Assembly: GCF_031157315.1 (NCBI RefSeq)
Contig: NZ_JAVIFU010000054.1
Span: forward strand, 1-43,691
Length of the DNA stretch: 43,691 bases
Reading direction: 5' to 3'
Source: Paenibacillus sp. LHD-38
Lineage (GTDB): Bacteria; Bacillota; Bacilli; Paenibacillales; Paenibacillaceae
The notes under the pieces were generated by a model, which saw nothing but the letters and a program-made list of their open reading frames with translations, was not told the DNA's origin and did not search any database. The translations under genes and the position numbers were made by a program. Positions 17,012 through 25,749 of this stretch are shown piece after piece (position 1 is the first letter of the stretch; each line of letters starts with the position of its first letter).

Positions 17012-18205
17012 ATGCGCATGACGGAACAATGGCGGCAAGACATCTCAAAATGGATCAGCGGCAAAGAGCTGCTGCAGGCAACGCTAAGCCAGCCTAAGCG
17101 GAAGGACGGTACCGTGGCACCCAAAACGGTCATCCGTCCAATCGAGATGAAGAGCGGACTCTTTTATCAATTTGAATATCATTTTGCGAATAAAGTTACG
17201 CATGACAATATTGAAGGGACAAAGGCTGCGGAGAGAGTCATTGACCTGCTGCAGGAAAATTACCGGCAAGCTCTTGTGAAAACGCCTGAGGCTGATGTCC
17301 AGCTGCTCTTTAATAAGAAAGGCAAAGCAGCCGTGCTGAAGAAGCCTCCTACAGGGGATTCAAAAAAGGGAGTCCAGCAGCATAACAGGCAAAAACAGCG
17401 CGTGCTCGCGGAAGGCAAAGCTGCGCCGTTCCTTGTCGAGCTGGGCATCATGACGCCTGAGGGCTTGGTCCATGCGAAAAAACAAGATAAATACAGGCAG
17501 ATCAATCGTTTCCTGGAGATGGTTACGGATGTACTTGCGTACTTGCCGACGGACAGGGAGCTTACAATCGTTGATTTTGGCTGCGGTAAATCGTATTTGA
17601 CGTTTGCGCTTTACCATTTGCTTGCAGTAGAGCAGCAGCGGAAAATTAATATTATCGGTCTCGATTTAAAAGCGGATGTCATCGCATTCTGCTCTGAGCT
17701 TGCGGAGAAGCTCGGTTACGATAAGCTGCAATTTCTTGTTGGCGACATTGCCGAATATGAGGAGCTGCAAGCTGCTGATATGGTCGTCACCCTGCATGCA
17801 TGCGATACAGCCACGGATGCGGCTCTTGCCAAGGCGGTCAACTGGGGAGCCTCGGTTATTATGTCTGTTCCGTGCTGTCAGCATGAGCTGTTCAAGCAGG
17901 TCGATAACGATGTACTCTCGCCGCTTTTGTCGCAAGGCTTGCTGAAGGAGCGTTTTTCCGCGCTGGCAACGGATGCGGCACGCGGGACCCTGCTTGAGGT
18001 ATTGGGTTACAAGGTGCAAATGCTAGAATTCGTAGATCCGGAGCATACGCCCAAAAATCTGCTTATTCGTGCCGTTCGTTCGGAGCAGCAGGGGATTTCT
18101 ATGAAAAAATGGGAGCAGTACGAGCAATTCCGCCAGTTTCTGAATATCTCGCCGTCACTTGAGCAAATGCTCGCTGAGCGTTGGCCGAATGCTATCTCTA
18201 AATAA
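17012..18205 (+). CDS. Class I SAM-dependent methyltransferase
   Basis: A 397-residue protein. The central methyltransferase domain has motif I VDFGCGKSYLTFAL and the following acidic strand IIGLDLK, then VVTLHACDTATDAAL and SVPCCQHEL. This pattern resembles METTL25/RRNAD1-type and related RNA methyltransferases. The N-terminal about 160 residues are family-specific. The start is the ATG at 17012 with AGGAGTG upstream; an in-frame ATG at 16979 lacks a ribosome site. The substrate is unknown, RNA being the likeliest. Confidence 0.78.
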   Translation: MRMTEQWRQDISKWISGKELLQATLSQPKRKDGTVAPKTVIRPIEMKSGLFYQFEYHFANKVTHDNIEGTKAAERVIDLLQENYRQALVKTPEADVQLLFNKKGKAAVLKKPPTGDSKKGVQQHNRQKQRVLAEGKAAPFLVELGIMTPEGLVHAKKQDKYRQINRFLEMVTDVLAYLPTDRELTIVDFGCGKSYLTFALYHLLAVEQQRKINIIGLDLKADVIAFCSELAEKLGYDKLQFLVGDIAEYEELQAADMVVTLHACDTATDAALAKAVNWGASVIMSVPCCQHELFKQVDNDVLSPLLSQGLLKERFSALATDAARGTLLEVLGYKVQMLEFVDPEHTPKNLLIRAVRSEQQGISMKKWEQYEQFRQFLNISPSLEQMLAERWPNAISK

Positions 18206-18253
18206 TGGTTATTAAGACGATTGTTAAACTTTGAGTTTTTTGATGTTAAGTAA

Positions 18254-18282
18254 TTGTCGATATAATTAACATTTGCTACAAT
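18254..18282 (+). promoter_or_regulatory. Extended -10 sigma-A promoter
   Basis: TTGTCG (18254-18259), a 17-bp spacer, and TACAAT (18277-18282) with TG one base upstream (extended -10). It drives the GGDEF gene. Confidence 0.7.
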
Positions 18283-18319
18283 GGAAGAAGATGGCTATCA
18301 AATGAATGGGTGAACCGTA

Positions 18320-20005
18320 ATGGAATGGATGATCTGGCTAGACTTTAGTATGTTTCTAGTGCTGCTCGGCTTGTTTTTCTACGTGTTTGCCACAAGCACC
18401 GTTACGGTCCTGCATCGCATTTACCTTTCTTTACATATCGTTTTTATGAGCTGGACGTTCTCTCAATTCGTTTACCAGACAGTTACCGCAACGGCCTTCA
18501 AACTATTCTACCTCTCGGTTTCATACATAGGGCTTTCCTTGCTTGGCATTGGCTGGTTTGCTTTTATCCTTTTTCTTACCGGCCAGTCGTATGTGATTCG
18601 AAAGAGCCGGTTGTTCATTTTAGCAATACCTGCTCTTACATCCGTAGCAGCAGTCGTCATCAACCCAAGCGGCATGTTTTTAAGTATCAATGAACGGCTC
18701 AGCCCGATGAAGCAGCTTCAGCATGGGCCGTTATATTGGATTATGATTGTCCAGCTGATTCTTTATATGGTAATCTCGTTCACGATCATGTTTTACAAGC
18801 TGCGGGGTGAAAATTCGGTTAGGCAGCGTACTTTAATCAAGACAGCAATAACCGGCATGTTCGTGTTGGTTTCGTTTGCTATCGCTGATTTGATTGTCAA
18901 TATTTTTCTCATAGAGGAAATGAATCGATATGTTCCGCTTATTTCAGTCGGCATGGCGCTTGCAGCTGTCTATCTGGTTCATGCCATCAGAAGGAATAAA
19001 GTACTCGACATTATTCAAACGGTCCAAAGGGACGTTATGAATACGATGTCGATGGGCATTATCGTATTGGACGAAAATGATATCATCATAGAAGTGAATA
19101 AAGTGATCAAGCCGATCCTGCGGCTGCGCATAGGCGATAAATTTAATCCTGCCCTGCTTGGCCCGCAGTTCAAGGGAGAGGCATCAAGAGGGTTTACGGC
19201 TTTTTTCGAGGAGCAGCGTAAGCGGCCTATGGACAGGCATGAGATCGAAATTGCTATATCTTACGATAAGTACCGGCATATTATCGTTCAATCGGCTCCT
19301 ATTCTGAATAATAAGAAAACACCGGTAGGAAGGCTGCTTACCTTCCAGGACGTAACCGAGCTCCGGCTGCTCGTAGAAGAGACAAATAACCAGAATGAAC
19401 AGCTTCAGGATCGAAACCGCGATCTGCTTATTATGCAGGACGAGCTGTTTCAAGCGAATAAAAAACTGGAGCATATGGCGATTACCGACGGATTGACAGG
19501 CTGCTTCAACCGACGGTATTTGCTGCATCAGCTTGAGCTAGAGGTCGTTGCGAATATCCGCTACGGCATTCCCTTTTCAATCTTTTTATTTGATCTGGAT
19601 CATTTCAAATCCATCAACGATAAGTACGGACATCTGGTTGGCGACGAAGTGCTTTGCGGCACGGTGGATGCAGTGCGGGGCTCGTTACGGTTTACGGATA
19701 TTTTGGCCCGCTACGGCGGAGAAGAATTTACGGTGTATTTGCCGCATACAAACCGGGAACAGGCGGATCAAATTGCCGAGCTGCTGATGGAATCGGTTGA
19801 GCAGAACAAAATCAATATGGGGAACGGTGAAATGCCGGTCTCGGTAACGATAAGCATGGGCGTCATCTCCATTGAGCATTTTGAGCCATCAGACCTTGCG
19901 GACCCCAAAGCCTTTTTGCGGGAGCTGCTCGCGCAGGCGGATGCTGCGCTGTATGAAGCGAAATATAATGGCCGCAACCGGATTGTAAAACGAAAACTAG
20001 CCTAG
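18320..20005 (+). CDS. Membrane diguanylate cyclase (7TM-PAS-GGDEF)
   Basis: A 561-residue protein. It has about seven N-terminal membrane helices (1-220, like the 7TM sensor region of some histidine kinases), a PAS domain (about 235-345), a short coiled coil (about 350-385) and a C-terminal GGDEF domain. The active-site motif is GGEEF (466-470), compatible with activity. An inhibitory I-site RxxD (RFTD, 457-460) lies five residues upstream, so feedback inhibition by c-di-GMP is likely. It should make c-di-GMP in response to a membrane signal. The next gene on the strand is an HD-GYP protein. Confidence 0.92.
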   Translation: MEWMIWLDFSMFLVLLGLFFYVFATSTVTVLHRIYLSLHIVFMSWTFSQFVYQTVTATAFKLFYLSVSYIGLSLLGIGWFAFILFLTGQSYVIRKSRLFILAIPALTSVAAVVINPSGMFLSINERLSPMKQLQHGPLYWIMIVQLILYMVISFTIMFYKLRGENSVRQRTLIKTAITGMFVLVSFAIADLIVNIFLIEEMNRYVPLISVGMALAAVYLVHAIRRNKVLDIIQTVQRDVMNTMSMGIIVLDENDIIIEVNKVIKPILRLRIGDKFNPALLGPQFKGEASRGFTAFFEEQRKRPMDRHEIEIAISYDKYRHIIVQSAPILNNKKTPVGRLLTFQDVTELRLLVEETNNQNEQLQDRNRDLLIMQDELFQANKKLEHMAITDGLTGCFNRRYLLHQLELEVVANIRYGIPFSIFLFDLDHFKSINDKYGHLVGDEVLCGTVDAVRGSLRFTDILARYGGEEFTVYLPHTNREQADQIAELLMESVEQNKINMGNGEMPVSVTISMGVISIEHFEPSDLADPKAFLRELLAQADAALYEAKYNGRNRIVKRKLA

Positions 20006-20007
20006 TG

Positions 20008-20035
20008 GCCCGAACATGATGTTCGGGCTTTTTTT
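20008..20035 (+). terminator. Intrinsic terminator
   Basis: The stem GCCCGAAC (20008-20015) pairs with GTTCGGGC (20021-20028), followed by seven T. It begins two bases after the GGDEF stop codon. Confidence 0.92.
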
Positions 20036-20137
20036 CAAAATATAGGAACTTATAAATTTTAACCTTATACGATGCTTAAATTTCACCGCGAAACGAGCTT
20101 TTGCCGCCAAGGACGGCGTCAGCCGTTTACGCTTATG
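20036..20137. repeat. Palindromic repeat, single copy
   Basis: A copy of the element at 1-270. It has TATAAATTTTAAC, then TTATAC, then TTTCACCGCGAAACGAGCTT, GCCGCCAAGGACGGC and GCCGTTTACGCTT. The right outer arm is lost after CGCTT. It lies directly behind a terminator and in front of the HD-GYP gene. Confidence 0.85.
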
Positions 20138-20226
20138 CGGTCTGCATAGTCAGTAGGGGATAGTTCTGCTAAAATAGATGCTATCCGGTTACAATCGCTA
20201 AACTATCGAAGGCGGGAACTAATCTA

Positions 20227-21309
20227 ATGAGAAAAGTGCAAATTGGAATGGTCAAGCCGGGAGACAGAGTGGCTAAACCCATTTTCCAAGAAAACGGCAA
20301 CGTACTTCTGGGAGAAGGGGTAGAGCTCAATGATCGTTACATCGATCGATTGCATAACTTGGGCATTGATTTTCTATTCATAGAGGATGGCTTAACGGCG
20401 GATCTTATTCCCGAGGACACGATCAGAGATGAAACGCGCAAGCAAGCGGTCGATACCATTTATAAAACGATGAACTCCTTCAAAGACCAAAACGTATCAA
20501 AAGGCCGGACGATCGCACCCGACATGGGCCGGAATTTCCGGGCGGTGTTCGGACAAATCATGCAGGACCTATCTTCAAGACCAAATATGCTAGTTAATTT
20601 AACGAGTATTCATGCCATGGACGGCTATTTGTTTCAGCATTCCTTTAATGTTGCGGTGCTTGCAGGCATCATGGGCATAGCAAAAGGCTTTAACCGTAAT
20701 CAGCTGGAAGAGCTGGGCATTGGCGCTCTCCTCTTCGATATCGGGATGACAAAGGTTCCGCAGAAGCTATTGAATCATACGGGAGCCTTATCGGCAGAGG
20801 AACGTACTATCATTCAAGGCCATGCGAAGGACGGCTTCGATATTTTGCGGAAGTATCATGATATATCGATCGTATCCGCGCATTGCGCGCTGCAGCATCA
20901 TGAGCGCTTTAATGGTTCGGGCTATCCGCGCGGGCTCAAGGAAAGTGAAATTCACATGTATGGTCAAATCGTCGGCTTAGCGGACACGTTTGATGCGTTA
21001 ACTTCCCCGCGGCCGTACCGGAAGCGTTATACGGCGAGCGAAGCCATCGAGTTTCTGTTTGCCGCAGGAGGTACTTTTTTTGATCATGAGCTTATCAAGC
21101 TCTTTTGTCGACATATATCGATTTATCCGGTGGCCACCTCGCTCCTGCTCAGTACCGGGCAGGTCGGTGTCGTATCGGAAAATAACGAGCTTGCCGTTCA
21201 TCGTCCGCGCGTGCGCATCATCATGGAGCCCGATGGCACGATGCCGGCCTCGCCCTATGAGATCGAGCTGAAGGACGAGCTGTTTATTACCGTCGTCAAA
21301 GAGCTATAA
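20227..21309 (+). CDS. HD-GYP domain protein with altered HD motif
   Basis: A 360-residue protein: N-terminal about 110 residues of the type often preceding HD-GYP domains, then an HD-GYP domain (about 125-295), then a C-terminal extension. HD-GYP proteins hydrolyse c-di-GMP with a metal centre. Here most ligand motifs remain (His 138 in HSFNVA, His 199 in GHAKDG, HHERFNGSGYP at 224-233, Asp 253 in LADTFDALTS), but the namesake HD is Phe170-Asp171 (TTC at 20734). The enzyme may be weak, altered or only a binder. A GGCGGGAACT region precedes the ATG. It follows the GGDEF gene by 221 bp. Confidence 0.88.
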   Translation: MRKVQIGMVKPGDRVAKPIFQENGNVLLGEGVELNDRYIDRLHNLGIDFLFIEDGLTADLIPEDTIRDETRKQAVDTIYKTMNSFKDQNVSKGRTIAPDMGRNFRAVFGQIMQDLSSRPNMLVNLTSIHAMDGYLFQHSFNVAVLAGIMGIAKGFNRNQLEELGIGALLFDIGMTKVPQKLLNHTGALSAEERTIIQGHAKDGFDILRKYHDISIVSAHCALQHHERFNGSGYPRGLKESEIHMYGQIVGLADTFDALTSPRPYRKRYTASEAIEFLFAAGGTFFDHELIKLFCRHISIYPVATSLLLSTGQVGVVSENNELAVHRPRVRIIMEPDGTMPASPYEIELKDELFITVVKEL

Positions 21310-21355
21310 AGCTTTCGCCGGTTAGATTAGGCATTTCATATAGGAGCCTGACCAT

Positions 21356-21383
21356 ACCAAATCTTCGATTCTCGCATATTTTA
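21356..21383 (+). promoter_or_regulatory. Possible sigma-K-type promoter
   Basis: AC (21356-21357), a 17-base spacer, and CATATTTTA (21375-21383), which fits the sigma-K pattern AC-N16/17-CATANNNTA known in B. subtilis. It would place the next gene under late mother-cell control. Short patterns like this also arise by chance. Confidence 0.35.
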
Positions 21384-21409
21384 ATATAAATGCGGGAAGG
21401 AGTGAAAGT

Positions 21410-21763
21410 ATGGCAAATCGAGTAGTACCCCCTCTATTTAATCCTAAAAACGTAGATAAAATACTACTAAATAAATCAAGTGCCCGCAGAATTCAAAGCG
21501 GTCCTACATTTAATCGCTTGACGGTATTATGGGTTGACGGCAGCGGTGTTCCATTCAATACAACAGGCTTTAACGCAGCTTTGTATAGAGGCAGTACGCT
21601 TATTCAAACCGCGGCTTTTGATCGTTTCGGCGTCGTGTTTTTTAGTTTGATAACGACATTAACGACCACGAATTATACCATTCAGGTATATGATAGCTTT
21701 GGCAGAGTCTATCGCACCAAATCGATACCGGCGGGCGTAGAAGCGTTCTCGGTTATCGGCTAA
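21410..21763 (+). CDS. Hypothetical beta-rich protein
   Basis: A 117-residue protein with no recognised family. The N-terminus is basic (RVVPPLFNPKNVDKILLNKSS), and the rest alternates hydrophobic and polar residues with many Thr, Phe and Val, suggesting an Ig-like beta fold. It has no Cys, signal peptide or membrane helix. GGAAGGAG precedes the ATG. It is a single gene between a possible sporulation promoter and a terminator, so a spore-surface role is conceivable but unproven. Confidence 0.6.
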   Translation: MANRVVPPLFNPKNVDKILLNKSSARRIQSGPTFNRLTVLWVDGSGVPFNTTGFNAALYRGSTLIQTAAFDRFGVVFFSLITTLTTTNYTIQVYDSFGRVYRTKSIPAGVEAFSVIG

Positions 21764-21776
21764 CCAAAGGAACTTG

Positions 21777-21828
21777 GAAACCTTCCAAATCGGCGGCTGC
21801 ATGCTGTCAGAGCGGAAGGTTTCTTTTT
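21777..21828 (+). terminator. Intrinsic terminator
   Basis: The stem GAAACCTTCC (21777-21786) pairs with GGAAGGTTTC (21814-21823), then TTTTT. Confidence 0.85.
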
Positions 21829-21902
21829 GCAATAATGGTAGACTTGCTTTATATCTGGTAGCGTTTAAGGTAAAATGATGAGAAAAAGAGCCAGTAGGGG
21901 AT

Positions 21903-22784
21903 GTGAGTTCACTTATGGGATCATTACAGCACCACAAGCTCTCCAAGCTCGAAGTGCTGCGAAGAGTACTATTTATTACGCTCGGCGCTGCGCTGGTCTC
22001 GGTTGGATTGGAAATCTTTCTTGTACCAAATCACATTATTGATGGCGGTATTGTCGGTATATCGATTATGTCTTCCCATTTATCCTCATTACCGCTCGGT
22101 CTTTTTCTTTTTTTATTGAATTTGCCTTTTTTGTTTCTCGGGTATAAGCAAATCGGAAAAACCTTCGCGATTTCGACCTTATACGGCGTATCGGTGATGT
22201 CACTCGGAACGTTTTTGCTTCATCCGGTGCCGCCGCTTACGGTAGAGCCCTTTTTGGCCGCTATTTTTGGCGGCGTGATTCTGGGCATTGGAGTCGGTAT
22301 GGTCATTCGTTTCGGGGGCTCGCTTGACGGCACCGAGATCGTTGCGATCTTGTTTAATAAGAAGCTTCCGTTTTCTGTTGGCGAGACGGTAATGTTTTTC
22401 AACTTATTTATTCTCGGCAGCGCTGGTTTTGTATTCGGCTGGGACCGGGCAATGTATTCTCTTATCGCGTATTACATTGCTTTCAGAATGATTGACATCA
22501 CCATCGAGGGCTTTGACGAATCCAAGGCGGTATGGATCATTAGCGAGGAATCGAAAGAGATCGGCGCAGCAATCATGAGCAGGCTGGGACGCGGCGTTAC
22601 TTATTTGCATGGGGAAGGCGGCTTCACGGGCGGCAGCAAACGCGTTATTTTTTGTGTCATTACGCGCCTGGAGGAAGCAAAGATGAAGTCTATCGTACAT
22701 GAACTCGATCCCGTGGCGTTTCTCGCTGTCGGCAATATTCACGATGTGAAGGGCGGACGGTTTAAGAAACGGGATATTCACTAA
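21903..22784 (+). CDS. YitT family membrane protein (DUF161/DUF2179)
   Basis: A 293-residue protein. It has five to six N-terminal membrane helices (about 20-200) with the family motif IPxxIxxGGxxGIS in the form VPNHIIDGGIVGIS, and a soluble C-terminal DUF2179 domain (about 215-285; GRGVTYLHGEGGFTG). YitT proteins are common in Bacillota; their transport role is not settled. The start is uncertain: GTG 21903 is two bases from AGGGG, and ATG 21915 is 14 bases away. Confidence 0.85.
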   Translation: MSSLMGSLQHHKLSKLEVLRRVLFITLGAALVSVGLEIFLVPNHIIDGGIVGISIMSSHLSSLPLGLFLFLLNLPFLFLGYKQIGKTFAISTLYGVSVMSLGTFLLHPVPPLTVEPFLAAIFGGVILGIGVGMVIRFGGSLDGTEIVAILFNKKLPFSVGETVMFFNLFILGSAGFVFGWDRAMYSLIAYYIAFRMIDITIEGFDESKAVWIISEESKEIGAAIMSRLGRGVTYLHGEGGFTGGSKRVIFCVITRLEEAKMKSIVHELDPVAFLAVGNIHDVKGGRFKKRDIH

Positions 22785-22871
22785 TGATGATAGTAGTCCT
22801 TATGAACAGATGACGAGGCCGGATCAGCTTGCAGCGAGCGGCAAACTGAGGCTTGGATGAAGGAGAACTGC

Positions 22872-23948
22872 ATGTTGGATGAGTTTGCGAGTATTCATCA
22901 TTGGACGGCGGCTCGGCAGGAGAGCAAATGGCAGCAGCAGCTCGGCGTGATTACGGGTATAGGCGACGATACCGCTGTCGTGGATCCTGCTTCCGCGGAG
23001 GATGGCGTAGCTGCTCCGAAGCGGCTGCTGCTGGCGGTCGACACGATGGTGGAGACCGTCCACTTTAAACAGTCGACGATGCGGGACGAGGATGTCGGCT
23101 ATAAGGCGCTTGCGGCGAACATTAGCGACATTGCCGCGATGGGGGGCGTGCCCTTGCATGCGCTCGTCTCGGTCAGCGTACCGGCCGCGTACACGCCGGA
23201 GCGGATGCGGAGGCTGTACGATGGGCTGTACGAGTGCGCCGAGCGCTATGGGGTTGCGATTGCAGGCGGCGATACGACGTCGACGCCGGGGCAATTGGTT
23301 GTCGCGGTAACGGTGACGGGAACCGTTGAAGCGGGACGTGAGCTGCTTCGCTCGGGCGCGAAGCCGGGCGATGCGGTGTTTGTGACCGGCGCCATCGGGA
23401 TGTCGGCGGCGGGCTTGCACGCGCTGCTGGCGCAGGAGGAGCGTGCAGGTGAGACGCTGTATCCGGCTGATTTCAGCGGTGAGCCGGAGGCGTCGATCGT
23501 GCTGGCGCATCAACGGCCGAGTCCGTCGGTGCGTGCCGGGCGGCTGCTGCTTTCGCGCGGAAGCTGCCGCTCGCTAAACGATGTTAGCGACGGGTTGGCG
23601 AGCGAGGCATGGGAAATTGCGGAATCCTCGGGGCTGCGCCTTGTGCTGAGGGAAGCGCAGTTGCCGAGAAGCGGAACCTTGGCAGCTTATGCGTCAAAGG
23701 TGGGCATCGATCCGCTTGATTGGATGCTCTATGGCGGCGAAGATTATGTATTGCTGGGAACGATGGCTTCCGAGGATGCGGAATTCATGCGAGCTGCTTT
23801 TCATCAAGAGGGCCTGCCGTTTTTTATTATCGGGGAAACCGAGGAGGGCGAGCCCGGAGTAGAGCTCATACGCTATAATCAGGTTTATAAGTCCCCTTCG
23901 GAGAAGAGAGTAAAACTTAAGAAGCGCGGATACAATCATTTTTCGTGA
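22872..23948 (+). CDS. thiL: Thiamine-monophosphate kinase
   Basis: Phosphorylates thiamine monophosphate to the active pyrophosphate with ATP. The 358-residue AIR-synthase/PurM-like protein carries GIGDDTAVV, DTMVETVHF, ISDIAAMGG, AGGDTT, NDVSDGLASE and YGGEDYVLL, the usual ThiL metal and nucleotide motifs. AAGGAG fits ATG 22872; an in-frame ATG at 22857 would overlap this site. The middle of the gene (about 22980-23570) is visibly richer in G+C at third positions than its neighbours. It leads the tsa cluster. Confidence 0.94.
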   Translation: MLDEFASIHHWTAARQESKWQQQLGVITGIGDDTAVVDPASAEDGVAAPKRLLLAVDTMVETVHFKQSTMRDEDVGYKALAANISDIAAMGGVPLHALVSVSVPAAYTPERMRRLYDGLYECAERYGVAIAGGDTTSTPGQLVVAVTVTGTVEAGRELLRSGAKPGDAVFVTGAIGMSAAGLHALLAQEERAGETLYPADFSGEPEASIVLAHQRPSPSVRAGRLLLSRGSCRSLNDVSDGLASEAWEIAESSGLRLVLREAQLPRSGTLAAYASKVGIDPLDWMLYGGEDYVLLGTMASEDAEFMRAAFHQEGLPFFIIGETEEGEPGVELIRYNQVYKSPSEKRVKLKKRGYNHFS

Positions 23949-23966
23949 TGAACGGGTGAATAGAAT

Positions 23967-24455
23967 ATGCAGCAACAGATAAACCAAGCCACATGGCTTA
24001 CGCAAACGGAGCAAGACACGGTAGCCTTGGCTGAGCAGCTTGCTGCTTGGGTAAAACCGGGCGCAATACTTGCGTTGGACGGCGATTTAGGCGCAGGCAA
24101 AACGCGATTTTCGCAAGCCTTTGCCAGAGCAATCGGCGTAAAGGGAATCGTAAATAGCCCGACCTTTACCATTATAAAAGAATATGAAGGGGAACAGCTT
24201 CCCTTTTATCATATGGATGTATACAGGCTGTCGCTGGAGGAAGCGGACGAGCTTGGTTTGGACGATTATTTTTATGGCGACGGGGTAACGATCGTAGAGT
24301 GGGCAAGCTTGATTAAAGAGCTGCTCCCAACTGAGCGGCTGGAGCTGTATATCGAGCACCTAGGTGATGAAAAACGGCGTATACTGCTAACAGGCTATGG
24401 CGAAATTTACGCAAGCTGGTGCCGTGCAGTAAGCGAGATAGGAGCAGGCAGATGA
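23967..24455 (+). CDS. tsaE: tRNA t6A modification ATPase TsaE
   Basis: A 162-residue P-loop ATPase needed for N6-threonylcarbamoyladenosine at tRNA position 37. The Walker A is GDLGAGKTRF, followed by VNSPTFTI and the MDVYRL motif, and EWASL near the end. It works with TsaB and TsaD encoded just downstream. The stop overlaps the tsaB start as ATGA (24452-24455), indicating translational coupling. Confidence 0.95.
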   Translation: MQQQINQATWLTQTEQDTVALAEQLAAWVKPGAILALDGDLGAGKTRFSQAFARAIGVKGIVNSPTFTIIKEYEGEQLPFYHMDVYRLSLEEADELGLDDYFYGDGVTIVEWASLIKELLPTERLELYIEHLGDEKRRILLTGYGEIYASWCRAVSEIGAGR

Positions 24456-25264
24456 AAATCGAACAGAGGCAAGAAGGAACCATTTTGGCTTTAGATACGT
24501 CAACGGCATCGATGGCTGCCGCAATTGTAAGCGGTCAAGAAGTGCTTGCTGAAATACAAACATTGGCTGAGAGAAATCATTCGGTTCACGTAGTTACGCA
24601 TATTAAGGAAATGCTGTTGAAAAGCGGGATTAGCGATTCAGACATCGAGGCAATCGCTGTAGGAAACGGACCTGGCTCCTATACAGGAATGCGTATTGCG
24701 GTGTCCGTAGCCAAGACGCTTGCTTGGGTTTGGAACAAACCGTTAATCGGCGTATCCAGCCTAGAGGCGCTTGCTTATGGCGCTTGGCACCAGCATTCGG
24801 AGAAGCAAGCGGAGTTAGATAATACGCTGGATGGCGAACACTGGATACTTCCGATTATGGATGCACGGCGAGGGCAGGTTTACTCCTCCTGTTTTTCGAT
24901 GACCAATAGGACAGAGTGGAGCCGCTGGCTTGATGATGGCGTGCGTCTTATGAAGGACTTTGTGGATCAGCTGGAGCAGCGATTGGCAGAGCAGAAGGGC
25001 AAGGTTCGAAGCATCTCGCTAGTGGGGGAGTTGTCTCTTCATGAGCAAGAGGCGGCGCGCTTGCAGCAGGTTGGCGAGTCCGCAGGCGCAGCGGTTCGGC
25101 TCCAGCCATTTATCCAAGAGGGACAGTGGGTAGCAAAGCTTGGCCGTATTAGACTTGAAGCAGGTCTGGTAGAGGACCCGCATACTTTTATTCCTAACTA
25201 CACACAGCTTACCGAGGCTGAAGTCGTTTGGAAAGCGAAGCAGGCAGGTGAAGCGAAGGTATGA
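24452..25264 (+). CDS. tsaB: tRNA t6A modification protein TsaB
   Basis: A 270-residue ASKHA-fold partner of TsaD, which it stabilises in the t6A complex. ILALDTSTASMAAAIV at the N-terminus, RNHSVHV and the GNGPGSYTGMRIAVSVAKTL block are characteristic. AGGAGCAGG precedes the ATG at 24452. A longer frame from 24419 would extend into tsaE without a ribosome site. It overlaps rimI by ATGA. Confidence 0.95.
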   Translation: MKIEQRQEGTILALDTSTASMAAAIVSGQEVLAEIQTLAERNHSVHVVTHIKEMLLKSGISDSDIEAIAVGNGPGSYTGMRIAVSVAKTLAWVWNKPLIGVSSLEALAYGAWHQHSEKQAELDNTLDGEHWILPIMDARRGQVYSSCFSMTNRTEWSRWLDDGVRLMKDFVDQLEQRLAEQKGKVRSISLVGELSLHEQEAARLQQVGESAGAAVRLQPFIQEGQWVAKLGRIRLEAGLVEDPHTFIPNYTQLTEAEVVWKAKQAGEAKV

Positions 25265-25749
25265 AGGTAGATGTGAATGAGCTCATTTACCGTGCCATGA
25301 CGATGGCGGATATTCCTGCTATCGTTGATATCGAGCATGAAGCCTTCACGAGTCCTTGGACAGCGGAGGCATTTACGAATGAGCTTATGAATAACTTATT
25401 TGCCCGTTATATGATCATGGAATACGAGGGCCAAATCATAGGCTATGGCGGCATGTGGGTCATTATGGACGAAGCGCATGTGACGAACATCGCGGTAAAA
25501 GCTGATTTTCGCGGGCAAGGGCTCGGGAGCTGCTTGCTTGCCGAGCTGCAGCGGACGGCGGTTTTTTTTGGCGCAGTCAAAATGACGCTGGAGGTTCGTC
25601 CCTCCAATGAAATTGCCCAGCAGCTGTACCGTAAATACGGTTTTGAGCCGGCAGGAATTCGTCCGCGTTACTACTCGGATAACAATGAAGACGCGCTTAT
25701 TATGTGGGCGGAGCTTGACCATGAGCGGTTGAAGACAGGGGAGCAATGA
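25261..25749 (+). CDS. rimI: Ribosomal protein S18 N-acetyltransferase
   Basis: A 162-residue GNAT-fold acetyltransferase of the RimI type, which acetylates the N-terminus of ribosomal protein S18. The acetyl-CoA loop is RGQGLGSCLL, and the family motifs SPWTAEAFTNEL and EVRPSNEIAQQLYRKYGFE are present. Its position between tsaB and tsaD, with ATGA overlaps on both sides, supports the assignment. Confidence 0.92.
   Translation: MKVDVNELIYRAMTMADIPAIVDIEHEAFTSPWTAEAFTNELMNNLFARYMIMEYEGQIIGYGGMWVIMDEAHVTNIAVKADFRGQGLGSCLLAELQRTAVFFGAVKMTLEVRPSNEIAQQLYRKYGFEPAGIRPRYYSDNNEDALIMWAELDHERLKTGEQ

Noticed and set aside
22824..23513. 229-residue minus-strand open frame
   Set aside because: It is antisense to thiL in its G+C-rich part. 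The Arg/His-rich translation is typical of a shadow frame.
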